Shown here piece by piece: positions 13,325 to 24,160 of a stretch of 64,000 nucleotides of DNA. Position numbers and translations under genes: made by a program. The stretch comes from Nelumbo lutea (taxonomy: Eukaryota; Streptophyta; Magnoliopsida; Proteales; Nelumbonaceae): positions 57,463,759 through 57,527,758 of the forward strand of contig JAKGHH010000003.1 in the NCBI GenBank assembly GCA_022828595.1. Direction: 5' to 3'. Numbering within the stretch: position 1 is the first letter of the stretch; every line of letters starts with the position of its first letter. Below the pieces are notes generated by a model. That model saw only the letters and a program-made list of their open reading frames with translations, did no database searches and had not been told where the DNA came from.

Positions 13325-14335
13325 ATATGTTAGAATCGGGTAAGTCATATAAAACTTTAAAAAACCCACATGCTCGAATCTCTAAGAGCTCCTATAGACT
13401 GGAAGGACGGTATATCATCATCCTCCTTAAGCTCCTTTGCTGGTTGCCGCAAATCTGGAGCAGCTTCTCTCCCCAACAGCTTGCTTCAACGGATGCCGAC
13501 CAAGATTCTAAAAACAATCTCGCATGATAGGCTAAATCCTGGATGTGTGAAAAGAAGGGATCTAGATCTCGTGGAAGTTGGTGATTGGTCTGATGAAGAG
13601 GATAGTGAAGACTCAGCACAAAACTTCTGTTCATAGAAGAGAAAATGACTGGCGTTTGTGAAGTCAAGGAAGACCACAACATTGAAACAACGGCTTTAGG
13701 GGTTGTGCTTACTACACCCCCATTATCAAGGGAGCTAATCCAAAAGAGTAGTGTTGTATGGGGATTGGTCCAGAAAGGCAGAACTTGCATGCGTCTTGTA
13801 AAGGGATATCAATCCAACCAAACCACTCCCGCAGAAAAGTCGGGATAAGGGGAAAATCATGGTCTCAGACTAAAAGTCTCAACTCCTAGCCTTCTCTAAT
13901 GTTTCTTCGTCGTCTCAAAGACCGGTATGACTGTTCATTTGTTTCTTGGTACTAACAAGTGTGTTGATCCTCTTGCAGATACCCTAGTGTCTCAGCTAGA
14001 AGGGGGGGCGTTGACAGATCTAAAGGCGTTGTTACAGTTGTTATTGAGGAAGGAAAAGAAAAAGCTGAATCTGTTTTTAGGAAGGGACTAGAGGAGGAGG
14101 TCGAAAGGATCTAGAGTCTAATCCAGATTGTCTTTGAGGAGCTTAGGCAAAGGGAAGAATTTTTTTGGAAGAGTTTAATGAGAAGATGGTGTTGTCCAAA
14201 AAAGTAGAGGACGAAGTAGAAAATGAACGTAAAGGGATAGTTAAGGAGGCTGTTTTTGAAAAGGAGAGAGAAGCTTTGCAGAAGTATCATAGGAAAAATG
14301 AGCAAAAGAAAATTAAAAAAAAAAAAAAAAAAAAC
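13325..14335 (+). pseudogene. Uncharacterised coding remnant with a possible intron and coiled coil
   Basis: I do not recognise this protein. An open stretch at 13,370-13,636 contains the acidic VEVGDWSDEEDSEDSAQ, and another follows at 13,645-13,848 in a different frame. At 13,925-13,979 the DNA looks like a short intron: GTATGA donor, an exact TACTAAC branch-type motif, and a TTGCAG acceptor. After it come blocks of E/K-rich coiled-coil coding with one frameshift (to about 14,310), ending in an 18-base poly(A) run (14,316-14,334). It lies just upstream of the LINE-A EEP domain, so it may be LINE-A ORF1 or a captured transcript. Neither can be shown here. Confidence 0.35.
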
Positions 14336-14589
14336 TACAGCAGAAAGGTTGATATCTAACATTGAGGGGGACATAGAGTTTAGTGGAAGGAGAGACTGGA
14401 GAAAGAGCTCTCGGTGAGGAAAGGAGGAGAGGGGTACTAGAAGGGTCTTGATAAGAAAGGTAATGATGGGAACAGTAAAGCTGGAATGTGCGAGAACTAG
14501 GGAGTGTGAGAAAGAGAAGAGTGTAAATGGAATGTGCGAGGTCCAATAAATTTTGGAGATCCAGGGGTGTAAGTTGGTCTTCGGTTCCA

Positions 14590-15537
14590 GCCTAAGGAGC
14601 TTCAGGGGGGGATTGTGACAATCTAGAAAGACGAGGCAGTGAAACCAGTGGAGGAACTGACAGGGAGATTCTCTATTTCTATCAAATTTAGGAATGTGGA
14701 GAACAACTTTCTTTAGGTATTAACTAATGTGTATGCACTAAACTCCTACAAAGAGAGAAATGAAATGTGGGAGGAGTTGTTTGCAATTAAAGGTCTATGG
14801 GATGGTACTTGGTGTCTAGGAGGGGATTTTAACTCATAAGATTTTCAAATGAAACTAGTAGTTCCCAACAATCAATAACAGCAAGCAAGAGGAAGTTTAA
14901 TGACTTCATAGATGAATGCAAGTTGAAGGAAATCCCACTGTTGTAGAACAGATTCACTTGGTCCATCTCCAGGAAAACCCTTTGTGCTCAAAGCTGGACA
15001 GGTTCCTTTTCAACTTAGCCGGGTAGAATAACTGGGGTAATTTGATTTCTAGAACCTTGCCTAGGATCGCCTCTCACCATTGTCCAATTAAAATGGGGGT
15101 AGAACCCTTCATCAATGGTCCTAGACCTTTCAGATTTGAAAACATGTGGTTAATACACTCAAAATTTAAGGCCAAAGTAAAGGAGTGGTGGAATGAGGAA
15201 TTAAGGGGGTAAAATGGAAAGGAGTGAGATTCCATAAGAAGCTAGAGAGGCTAAGATTTAAATTGAAGGAGTAGAATAGAGATCACTTTGGAAGGATGGA
15301 AGAACAAAACCTGAATTTATCAAATTGAAGTGTTGGATGAGAAGGAATCCCAAGGGTTTTGAATGAATAAGACAAAGAACAGAGAAGGCAGCTGAAAAAG
15401 GACTTGGAAGAGAAATTACCAACCAAGAGGAAATAGTTAGAGCTTTTGTTAATCACTTAAAATCTCTTTATGGAAGCCCTTTGAATGAGAAGTTACCTTT
15501 AGAAGAATTGGAGTGGCCAAGGCTGGAAGAAGGAAAG
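14590..15537 (+). pseudogene. LINE-A ORF2, 5' part: EEP endonuclease and pre-RT linker
   Basis: The AP-endonuclease-like (EEP) domain nicks target DNA for target-primed reverse transcription. Visible motifs are LTNVYALNSYKERNEMW at about 14,705, the LGGDFNS metal-binding block at about 14,815 followed at once by a stop, RKFNDFIDECKLKEIPLL, and FRFENMW..H..F at about 15,135. The segment EEIVRAFVNHLKSLYG at about 15,430 is the linker before the RT and matches LINE-B's REEEIVRAFINHFKDIYG. At least four in-frame stops occur. The frame ends exactly at the LINE-B insertion point. Confidence 0.8.
15521..15537. repeat. Left target-site duplication of LINE-B
   Basis: GGCTGGAAGAAGGAAAG, matched at 38,770-38,786 by GGGTAGAAGAAGGAAAG (15 of 17 identical). 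Length and imperfection suit an old LINE insertion. Confidence 0.88.
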
Positions 15538-15553
15538 AAAGAAGGAAACCACC

Positions 15554-16662
15554 ATGGCGTTCAAGAGCATGGCGAAGTGGATGAAGGAAGCAAGGATCGA
15601 GGCCAACTACTTTCTGCTCGAGGAAGCTAGAGGCAGAGGAAAGGAGTTATTAAAGATAAGAGAAGGAAGAAGAACAACTGTGTTCCTGGACATTGAAGCA
15701 GTGAGCTGGCTAAAAGGCTTCGTTGATGGAGTAATACACAGTAAAATTTCAAGGCCGGAAGAACACCCTAACGGCGGAAGAAAGGTCTTATCTTATAGAA
15801 CAGAAAAGAAATCTAAAAGGTTGGTTCTAGACGCTAAAAGAATAGTTTGGTCGAGGATAAAAGGCAAGTATTATGCCTCCCAGAGGAACATAACAGCTCG
15901 GGTTGGAAAAATGCAGCAGAACTGCTACAGGTGTATGAGCAGAATGCTTGAAAAAAAGAAACCTGATCAAAACGTAGAAGACCATTCACAGAATACCCAG
16001 GAGGCAAACGAGAAGATCCAGCCAGAGGCAATCCCACGCCCTATTGACTCACTGATTGATGGAGTCTGGCACAAAATCTGGGTTGCAACGGAAGTGGAAG
16101 CTCTACTCTGGAGCTGTGGGAAGAAGGTAGAAGACGATGCTAACCTGGTTTGGTGGATCCCATGTGGTAGAAGGCAAAGGGAAGGTAATGATGGCATGGC
16201 AATAACCGGTCACACAGAAGAAGAGGAAGAGTCTTCGAGGAAAAGAGGAAGCGAGGTTTTATGAGAAAAAGAAAATTTTCAAATAGGGGACTCGAAAGTA
16301 AAAAAGAACAATGCGTTTTTCAAGAAAGGAGAGAAACAGTCTCAGCTGCTAAAAGAAAATTAAACGGTAGGGAGCAAATCCTATGCAAAGGTTGTATCAG
16401 AAGTAACATCTGGCCCGAGGTCAAAGTTTGATTTGAAGAACATCTAGCCAGGCTACCGAGCACATGACACTTTAAATGGCCGCATGACTGGTAACCTGGT
16501 ATGGAGATCAGAAAGCGAGACGACACTCTGCTTAAACCAAACCGTTGGCTCAGCTCTCCACATGACAGATCAGGTTTGTGGTCCATCGTCTTCGTCTCTT
16601 CCAGTCCCAAGGAAAACCTCGCTATCCAGGTCTGTGGAGAAGAAACGCCAAAGGGGAGAATG
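15554..16662 (+). pseudogene. LINE-B ORF1, N-terminal part
   Basis: An open frame of 236 codons (15,554-16,264) starts at an ATG in a good plant context (ACCACCATGG) 16 bp inside the element. The protein is rich in K/R/E (LLEEARGRGKELLKIREGRR) with a W-rich C-terminus, like the N-terminal region of plant LINE ORF1 proteins, which coat LINE RNA. The assignment rests mainly on position and composition. After the stop at 16,264, coding-like sequence in another frame continues (about 16,501-16,653, ending ETPKGR) up to the insertion point of the TIR element. It resumes at 27,931 in the matching frame (REYFKFEPESFKPEL). The 25-nt G-rich and A-rich bias matches ORF1 downstream. Confidence 0.6.
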
Positions 16663-16988
16663 CAATGTTTTAAAAGCGCAACGTGCAAAAGAGGCGCAAG
16701 GGCCATTTTGTGCCAGATGCGCAAGGCGAGGCATGCGCCTTATTGAGGCAAGGCATACAATTTAAAAAAGAGAAAAGCAAAAAAATATAAAAATATAAAA
16801 AAGTATAAAACATAATATTAATAAAAATATAAACTTAAGTTTTAAAATAAATGTTTTAAAAAACCTATTGTCTAAAATTAAAATACATAAATATAATATG
16901 TAAAGCATATTCAAATGAAAATTTAAAAACAAAATCAAACATATAAAACATTTTCAGGTATATAAAACCCACAATCACTTTTCTTTCT

Positions 16989-17726
16989 TGATGAAGGGTG
17001 ATTTGGCCCGACCTAGTAAAAAGGGGACACGTGGACACAACCTGACCAAGATATGACAACTCAGCCTGACAAGTTCAGTTCGCAACAATGGAACTAGCAT
17101 ATTCAGTCACCTCGGCACAAAGGCCACGACTTAAGGATCACCTCGGACACCTCGGCGTCGAGTCACCTCGGTATTCAAGCTAGTTTGGAACTAAAAGGCT
17201 GAAGTACCAGTTCGGAACCAACAACTCGAATTGACACGTAACCGACTCCCGTGTGACCAACTCTAGAGGTCTCTCCAACTCCCGAATCCCTCGAGATCAC
17301 GATAAGTTAACATACCGCGACTTTTCCGAGATCACGATAAGCACTTATCCTCACTCCGCCGGAATCGGAGGAGGAACGAGATAAGCCTTACCTGTATGTT
17401 GTTCCTTCGGAAACGGAGCGAACTCCATCTCCACATCCCTGATATCCCGGAACTCTTTCGTGTGCCCCACAAATACTCAACTACATAAAGGCTCCAACCT
17501 CGATGGCATGAGGTACGCATGATTTCTCTACTCTCTAGCTCTCTAGCTCTCTAGATTCTCAAAGCTATTTCAGCTCGCAATAGCTTACTAAATTAAGCAT
17601 CGAAGCAACCTCGCCGGGCTAACCACCTCGGGTTCTCTGGTCTTATTTTGCAGATTTACCTAGCTCGTCGTTCGACTGGAAGCCAGATCATCTTCTAGCA
17701 GAGAGCAGTCAGATCGCGCAACATCA
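16989..17726 (+). repeat. 5' LTR of the Tat element
   Basis: 738 bp, TGATG...CATCA. It matches 26,633-27,397 throughout with scattered substitutions; the 3' copy has about 27 bp more around CACCTCGG repeats. A TATA-like CTACATAAAGG lies at 17,481-17,491, where the 3' LTR has the better TATATAAA. A short CTCTCTAG triplet repeat lies at about 17,530-17,555. Confidence 0.95.
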
Positions 17727-18823
17727 ATTGGCACCGTCTATGGGAAACACTACAAAAAAGCCTTCTCCATAATCAATAGCTCATCTGAAATCAATGGCAT
17801 CTTCCAGTCACGCCGGATAAAGCACTAAAATGAACGTCTCTAGGAAGCAACCTCAGTTTCCATCAGTGTGCATTGGTCAATTCACCATACCGCTCACTGC
17901 GGCTGGGATCCCAACACTAACCGTGCCACAAAGCGACACAGGTAAACACCCCGCTCCCTCCAGTCGTGGGCACAACCTTCGCTGAACCATCTGTGGTTCC
18001 CCCTGGAGTCGGGCAGCCCCAGTTCGATGACCTGGTACACTGCATGCGGAACATTCTCTAGGAAGCCAGATCATCTTCTAGCAGAGAGCAGTCAGATCGC
18101 GCAACATCAATTGGCACCGTCTATGGGAAACACTACAAAAAAGCCTTCTCCATAATCAATAGCTCATCTGAAATCAATGGCATCTTCCAGTCACGCCGGA
18201 TAAAGCACTAAAATGAACGTCTCTAGGAAGCAACCTCAGTTTCCATCAGTGTGCATTGGTCAATTCACCATACCGCTCACTGCGGCTGGGATCCCAACAC
18301 TAACCGTGCCACAAAGCGACACAGGTAAACATCCCGCTCCCTCCAGTCGTGGGCACAACCTTCGCTGAACCATCTGTGGTTCCCCCCGGAGTCGGGCAGC
18401 CCCAGTTCGATGACCTGGTACACTGCATGCGGAACATTCTCTAGGAAGCCAGATCATCTTCTAGCAGAGAGCAGTCAGATTGCGCAACATCAATTGGCAC
18501 CGTCTATGGGAAACACTACAAAAAAGCCTTCTCCATAATCAATAGCTCATCTGAAATCAATGGCATCTTCCAGTCACGCCGGATAAAGCTCTAAAATGAA
18601 CGTCTCTAGGAAGCAACCTCAGTTTCCATCAGTGTGCATTGGTCAATTCACCATACCGCTCACTGCGGCTGGGATCCCAACACTAACCGTGCCACAAAGC
18701 GACACAGGTAAACACCCCGCTCCCTCCAGTCGTGGGCACAACCTTCGCTGAACCATCTGTGGTTCCCCCCGGAGTCGGGCAGCCCCAGTTCGATGACCTG
18801 GTACACTGCATGCGGAACATTCT
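17678..18823 (+). repeat. Three tandem 383-bp units spanning LTR end, PBS and leader
   Basis: The units start GGAAGCCAGATCATC at 17,678, 18,061 and 18,444, exactly 383 bp apart. Each holds the last 49 bp of the LTR, the primer-binding site and the leader. Only a handful of substitutions separate the units (for example AGATCGCGC against AGATTGCGC, and AAAGCAC against AAAGCTC). The third unit runs into unique gag sequence at about 18,824. Confidence 0.95.
17729..17747 (+). promoter_or_regulatory. Primer-binding site (first of three)
   Basis: TGGCACCGTCTATGGGAAA starts 2 bp after the LTR, where minus-strand DNA synthesis primes from a tRNA. Copies lie at 18,112-18,130 and 18,495-18,513. TGG pairs with the tRNA CCA end. 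I do not assign the tRNA species. Confidence 0.8.
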
Positions 18824-20212
18824 GGTCCAAATGCAGTAGGTCCAATAGTTCCAACAATGCCAGCAACATGTGTTTTACCAATACTACCAACAACAATTCC
18901 CTCCACTGCCGCAAAGCCAGCAATCGGTTCCACCCCGGCACCCAACAACTCAGCAGAACCGACCTCATGTGCAGAACACTCAATCTCCCCACCGAGGCGA
19001 GGAGACTTCCTAGGTCCCACTTCCTCTTGGGAGCCAAGTCTCACCTCGGGGAAGGAGAGAAGGACAGATCACTCCAACCGCTTCACAAGGCAATATCGGA
19101 AACAGGTCCGAAGACACACAACCCAATAGAGCTACTCTTCCTTAGTGTTCGCATCAAGAAGGTGGATCGCTCGCAAGAAACCGGTATGGGGTGATGGCCG
19201 TGAACTCAAGGCAAGGCCCTTCTATCCGCAACAGTCAACATCAAAACCCAAGGAACCAAGATCTACCTCACAGCAGAGCAATACTTGACCATACAGAGGT
19301 TAGCAGCACCAATGTCGAGCCGATGAAAAAGCAACAACGAAGGCATCGCAAGGCACGCCGAATTTCAGCTCAGAACAGCCAACTCACGAGACCAAACCAG
19401 CAAGAACAGGTTAAAGGTAAAGAAGAGGCGAGCTCGGTAGCTGCAAAGATCGCCCCTCTACTCTTCGGGCATCCCCTCTGTCTCCCGAGCTCTTGGCGAC
19501 CCCGATGCCCAAGGACTTCAAGATGCCTCCCCTCGACAAGTACAATGGATCTTTTGATCCTAACAATCACATGGACTCCTTCCAGTCCCAGATGCATCTA
19601 GCTGGAGCTGATGAGTCCTACATGTGTGTAGCTTTCTCAACCACATTCAAAGGAGTAGCTCGCACATGGTATCGGAACCTCGTGCCAAGAACAATCAAGA
19701 GTTGGGCATAGTTTGTGGAGTTGTTCACCTCGCACTTCATCACCAGCAAGAAGTGTTTGAGGTCCCAAGAGAGTCTCCTTAATGTAGTACAGAGAGAAGG
19801 GGGGTCCATTAGAAGCTACATCAAGTGCTTCAACGACACATGTCTGTAGATCCCCGACCTAGATCCGACGGTGAGACTCACGACAGCAAAGAAGGGCATA
19901 ACTCACAGGGAATTCAAATGGCATGTGGTAGCCAACAAGCCAAAAGATATCACAGAATTCCTCAAGCTCGCCGACCAGTTCATCGGAACCGAGGAAGAGA
20001 TGAATCAGAGGACCGATAATCCAGTAGAGAAGAGAAAAAGAGAAGGTAACAGCACAGGTAATGACGGGAATAAGAGAAGAAAGAGTAAGTCCCCGACCAG
20101 GGGAGGAAACATGTCTAAGAGCCGATCTCCATCGCGATCTCACAAGTCAGGTCAGCGCTCTAGAACCCCACCTATAGAAAGGACGAACTACACACCCCTC
20201 AACGCTAAGTGA
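18760..20212 (+). pseudogene. Tat-type gag (capsid) remnant
   Basis: The N-terminal part (about 18,790-19,130) is Q/P-rich. The retrotransposon gag domain begins near 19,493 (PKDFKMPPLDKYNGSFDP, then FSTTFKGVARTWYRNLVP). It continues past an in-frame TAG after IKSW (19,710), through FVELFTSHFITSKK, another stop near 19,848, and the block REFKWHVVANKPKDITEFL (19,906-19,962). The C-terminus (to 20,212) is basic and serine/arginine-rich (KRRKSKSPTRGG...SRSPSRSHKSG), the usual nucleic-acid-binding tail. A zinc knuckle is not seen. The protein would assemble the virus-like particle; the stops prevent it here. Confidence 0.85.
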
Positions 20213-20600
20213 GGAGAAATCATGATGGCTATCAAAGACTCCTCCTTTGTCAAGTGGCCTCCATGGACACAGTACAGAGAATTGTAGGAACCTCCATGAC
20301 GAGATCGAAGAGCTCATCCGTCGCGAGTATCTGAAAAATTTTATACAATGAGAAGAAAGGAACCAAGCAGATCGGCAAACGGACCAACAGGGGGACTAGA
20401 GAAGAAATGCTCCTGAGTCCAATAACAGACAGAACGAACAGCCACCACGGCAACTGCCCGAGTAGAGACCGATCCACGGAGTAATCAATATGATTACTAG
20501 CGTGTCCATCATTGCGGGCTACACTTCGGTAGCAAGTCGAACTTCAGTTCGCAATTAGAAAGCGAGGAGCAGAATCTGCCAAAGATCAACCGCCTAGTGG
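20213..20600 (+). other. Deletion junction: protease and RT N-terminus missing
   Basis: The text after gag (DEIEELIRREYL, then a block reading INMITSVSIIAGYTS at about 20,485-20,530) is the usual gag-protease linker. By about 20,580 it is already RT palm sequence (PKINRLVDATSGHEVLSFLDAYSGYNQI). The protease active site and the first RT blocks, normally some 300 or more codons, are absent. Confidence 0.7.
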
Positions 20601-21603
20601 ATGCAACCTCAGGGCATGAGGTGCTGAGCTTTCTGGATGCATACTCGGGTTACAACCAGATCAGGATGCACCTCGCCGATTAATAAAAGATGACCTTTAT
20701 AACCAAGCTCGGACTGTACTGCTATAAGGTTATGCCCTTTGGACTAAAAAATGCCGGGGCAGCCTTTCAAAGACTTGTAAACAGAATTTTTGAGCCGTTA
20801 ATCGGCATTAAAGTTGAATGTTATGTAGATGATATGGTCATTAAGACCCAATTTTCAAAATTTTTATTAAATGATTTGCAAAATGTTTTCAAAATTTTAC
20901 GAAAGTACAACATGAAGTTAAATCCCAACAAATGTGTCTTCGGGATCACCTCAGGTAAATTCTTGGGCTACATAGTCAACCGACGTGACATCAAAGCCAA
21001 TTCGGAAAAGATAAAGGCCATCTTAAATATGAGACCACCTCGCAAACTAAAAGAGGTTTAGAGGTTGAATGGCCACATAGCCACTTTGAGCCGTTTTATG
21101 TCCAAGTAGGCAGATCGTTGTTTGCCTTTCTTTAAGGCCATAAAGAAGAGTAAAGACTTAGAGTGGACCGCGGAGTGTCGGCTCACCTTCGACGAGCTGA
21201 AAAGATACTTAGCTAGTACCCCAGTTTTGACCCGACCCGAGGAAGGGGATATTTTAAAGTTGTACCTCTCCGTGAGTGACGAGGTGGTCAGCTCGGTACT
21301 AATAAAAGAGGTAGATCGGGTCCAACTGCCCATCTACTATGTTAGCAAGGTTTTGTAGAATGCTGAAACAAGGTATCCGGAGATCAAGAAGCTGGCGTAC
21401 GTGCTAGTCATAGCAGCTCAAAAGCTTTGTCCGTACTTCCAAGCCCACACCATCGTCGTCCTCACCAACAAGCCTCTGAGACAGATCCTGCTCAAGCCCG
21501 AGGTGCTTGGTAGATTGACAAAATGGGCCATCGAACTAAGCGAGTACGATATCTGGTACAAACCTCGGACGACAATTAAAGCCCAAGCCTAGGTCGATTT
21601 CAT
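20576..21603 (+). pseudogene. Tat-type reverse transcriptase and RNase H
   Basis: RT motifs are SFLDAYSGYNQIRM (first catalytic Asp), then after a TAA at about 20,682 the block MTFITKLGLYCYKVMPFGLKNA, and the catalytic YVDDMVIK at about 20,825. GKFLGYIV and RPPRKLKEV follow at 20,950-21,058. The connection and RNase H follow at 21,122-21,592 with LDELKRYLASTPVL-like sequence, KPLRQIL, GRLTKWAIELSEYDI and IKAQA. Stops at about 21,060, 21,107, 21,357 and 21,591 break it. RT copies the RNA; RNase H removes the template. Confidence 0.9.
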
Positions 21604-22060
21604 GGTAGAATGTACGTTTAGCACCACAATCCCCAAGCTGGACGAGCTCGAGCACACAGAGGAGACTTCAACCAATGCGGCACCAATCCCGATTAAAGCA
21701 GGTCCGCCCTGGGACGAGGAGCCCTAAATCCTCCATGTTGACGGCTCGTCAAACCAACAAGGAAGCGGTGCGGGAATATTTCTGTACGATCCAAGCGGGG
21801 TGAAGCTGGAATACGTACTCCGGTTCAGGTTCACAACATCAAACAACAAAGCAAAGTACAAAGCACTGGTCGCCAAGCTCACTTTAGTGAAGGAAGTAAA
21901 GGCTAAGCACCTAGCGATTCCCAGTTCGTGGTCAACCAAATCAGCGGCGAGTATGAAGCCCACGACACCACCATGGCTGCTTATTTAGCCAAGGTCAAAG
22001 AGATACTGTGCGGCTTCATCTCCTACTTCATCAGGTAGATCCCGAGATCCGAGAATGTAG
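21604..22060 (+). pseudogene. Second, archaeal-type RNase H (aRNH) of Tat elements
   Basis: After a linker rich in E/P (HTEETSTNAAPI) comes LHVDGSSNQQGSGAGIFLYDP (Asp of the active site, about 21,735-21,795). SNNKAKYKALVAKLTLVKE follows (about 21,840-21,897), where the family has NNEAEYEAL; Lys here replaces the catalytic Glu of NEAEYEA. The frame shifts near 21,920 and continues as SQFVVNQISGEYEAHDTT-like sequence. A second RNase H of this type is a diagnostic feature of the plant Tat lineage. Confidence 0.85.
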
Positions 22061-22289
22061 AGGCTGGCGCCTTTGTTCCGGTTGGCTAGCACAAGCAGCA
22101 ACACCATGCGGACCGTGTTCGTAGAAGACTTACCTCGGCCCAGTATTCTCGGGGGGGGGGCAGGAGAGGTCACTCCTATAGCACAAGCAGAGCCGAGTTG
22201 GATTGACCCGCTTGAGAGTTACCTGCTTCACGGGGCCCTCCCTGTAGAACGCAATGTGGCCCAAAGGGTAGAGCGCTAGTCGGCCAAGT

Positions 22290-23427
22290 ACGTCATCACA
22301 GACGGACAATTGTACATGAGATCTTTCACACTCCCCTACTTGCACTGCTTGCGACCCTTAGAGGTCGAGCTAGTTCTCCGCGATACCCATGAAGGCTTGT
22401 GCGTCGAACACTTGGGGGGCAGAGCTCTCACCCAGAAGGCATTACGACAAGGTTATTACTGGCCCAAGATGAAGGCAGACACACTCGAGCTCGACAAGAA
22501 GTGCGACAAGTGTCAGAGGCATGCCAACATCCACCACCGACCTGCTGCCGACCTCAAATACCTCACCAGCCCATGGCCCTTCGCACAGTGGGGAATCGAC
22601 ATACTTGGCCCATTCCCGCATGCGACAGGACAAAGGAAATTTCTGGTCGTAGCAGTGGACTATTTTATGAAGTGGGTGGAAGCAGAACCCCTACGACGAT
22701 CACGGCACGCAACATACAAAACTTCTTCTGGAGGAATATAGTATGTTGCTTTGGGCTACCTCGGGTACCCATCTCCGACAACGGAAAGCAACTCGAGGAC
22801 ATCAAGTTTCAGAATTGGTGTGTCGAGATGAAAATACAACAAAGCTTCACCTCGATGACACACCCTTAGACAAACAGGCAAGCAGAAGTCACCAACAGAG
22901 CAATACTTCATGGACTGAAAGCTCGCTTAGCTCGAGCAAAAGGACTGTGGGTAGACGAACTACCCAGTGTGCTATGGGCCTATCGAACAACTATCAAGAC
23001 TGCCACGGGTGAGACTCCCTTCAATCTAACTTATGGCACGAAAGCGGTGATCCCAATAGAAATCGAGGTGCCTACACTATGCTTGGAGGCCTACGACGAG
23101 GAGACAAATAATGACAAGTACTGTACCAACCTAGACCTGGTGGAAGAAGTACGAGACCTGGCATACATCCAGACTGCATCTTACCAGCAAAGAGTAGCTC
23201 GGTACTATAATGCCCGGGTCAAGAAGCGACACTTTTGTGTCGACGACCTAGTTCTTCGGAAGGTTATGGTACCTGAGCCCGGTGTTGGTAAGCTCAGACC
23301 AAACCGGGAAGGTCTGTACCGAGTAAGATGGGTATTCCGGGAAGGTACGTACAAACTCGAGACCTTGGAAGGGAAACAAATACCTCTAGCGTGGAATGTC
23401 AGCAACCTGAGAAGATACTATTTGTGA
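22290..23427 (+). pseudogene. Tat-type integrase
   Basis: Integrase inserts the cDNA. The HHCC zinc domain is at about 22,390-22,520 (HEGLCVEHLGGRAL, then CDKCQRHANIHH). The core starts WGIDILGPFP at about 22,590 (first Asp), followed by VAVDYFMKWVEAEPL and, after a frameshift, ISDNGKQ (second Asp, about 22,772). The third acidic region (QAEVTNRAILHGLKARL) follows a TAG at about 22,867. The C-terminus is clean from 22,969 to the stop at 23,427 (MLWAYRTTIKTATGETPF, then GKLRPNREGLYRVRWVF, ending VSNLRRYYL). No chromodomain follows. Confidence 0.9.
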
Positions 23428-24160
23428 TCACCGAACTGGGGAGAGGACTGTGAGTCACTCCCAGAAGCCCAAGGGCCATAATGCCGAGTTGACATATGAC
23501 CTCGGCACTACGAACAAGTCCCAGTCGCCTCTTCGGCATGGGCAGACAAGTCCCAATCGCCTCTTTGGCATGGGCAGACAAGTCCTAGTCGCCTCTTTGG
23601 CATAGACAGACAAGTGTTAATCGCCTCTTCGACATAGGCAAATCAGCCCTCATGCCTAAGGCATAGACAGTTTGGGTATAAACCCTACGGCGTCTAGCCC
23701 AGTTCGGCATATAATAACAGGTTGGACCCACTAGATCTAAGGGACAACCGACATCTAAGCGATTAGCGCGTGCACAGACAGGTCAGGTATATACCCTACA
23801 ATGTCTGCTCACCTGGGCGTACATTATGCGAAGTTACCCCTACTCCTAGTCTAGTACGTTAGCTCGACAGTTCGGGGTAACTTACACTTCGAAAAATTTT
23901 ATTTCGGTTATCCCTACTCGTAGTCCAGCTCGATAGCTCGACAGTTTGGGGTAACCTACACATTTCTACCCCTACTTGGTTTAGTTCATTAGTTCAAGAA
24001 TTATTTACACTTGGAACATTTTTGAACAAAGATAAGTCAAAATGTGTATTTCATTGATATAAAATTTCGAGTACAAGAGAAAAAAAGATGAAATTCACTA
24101 TAGACCGAGCTCGGAGGCCTGGGGTATACAATATAGGAGATAAGGAAAACTCTATTCATC
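23428..24160 (+). other. Tat element 3' non-coding region with tandem repeats
   Basis: It contains four tandem 32-bp units at 23,514-23,641 (ACAAGTCCCAGTCGCCTCTT-type) and, at about 23,825-24,000, three imperfect roughly 65-bp units ending GGGGTAAC.TACAC. Tandem repeats after pol are common in Tat elements. Confidence 0.85.
23514..23641 (+). repeat. Four tandem 32-bp units
   Basis: Units start ACAAG at 23,514, 23,546, 23,578 and 23,610, each with (C/A)(G/A)TCGCCTCTT and GGCAT. Copies differ by a few bases. Confidence 0.93.

Noticed and set aside
13392..13790. Minus-strand 132-aa ORF
   Set aside because: No domain, overlaps plus-strand coding-like sequence; probably a shadow.
17678..18823. 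CRISPR-like or satellite array
   Set aside because: Three 383-bp units with no spacers; each contains the LTR end and PBS, so it is a retrotransposon leader duplication.
18643..19044. Overlapping minus-strand ORFs of 133 and 125 aa in the Tat leader
   Set aside because: The first is repeated as shorter ORFs in each 383-bp unit simply because the DNA is repeated; no domain.
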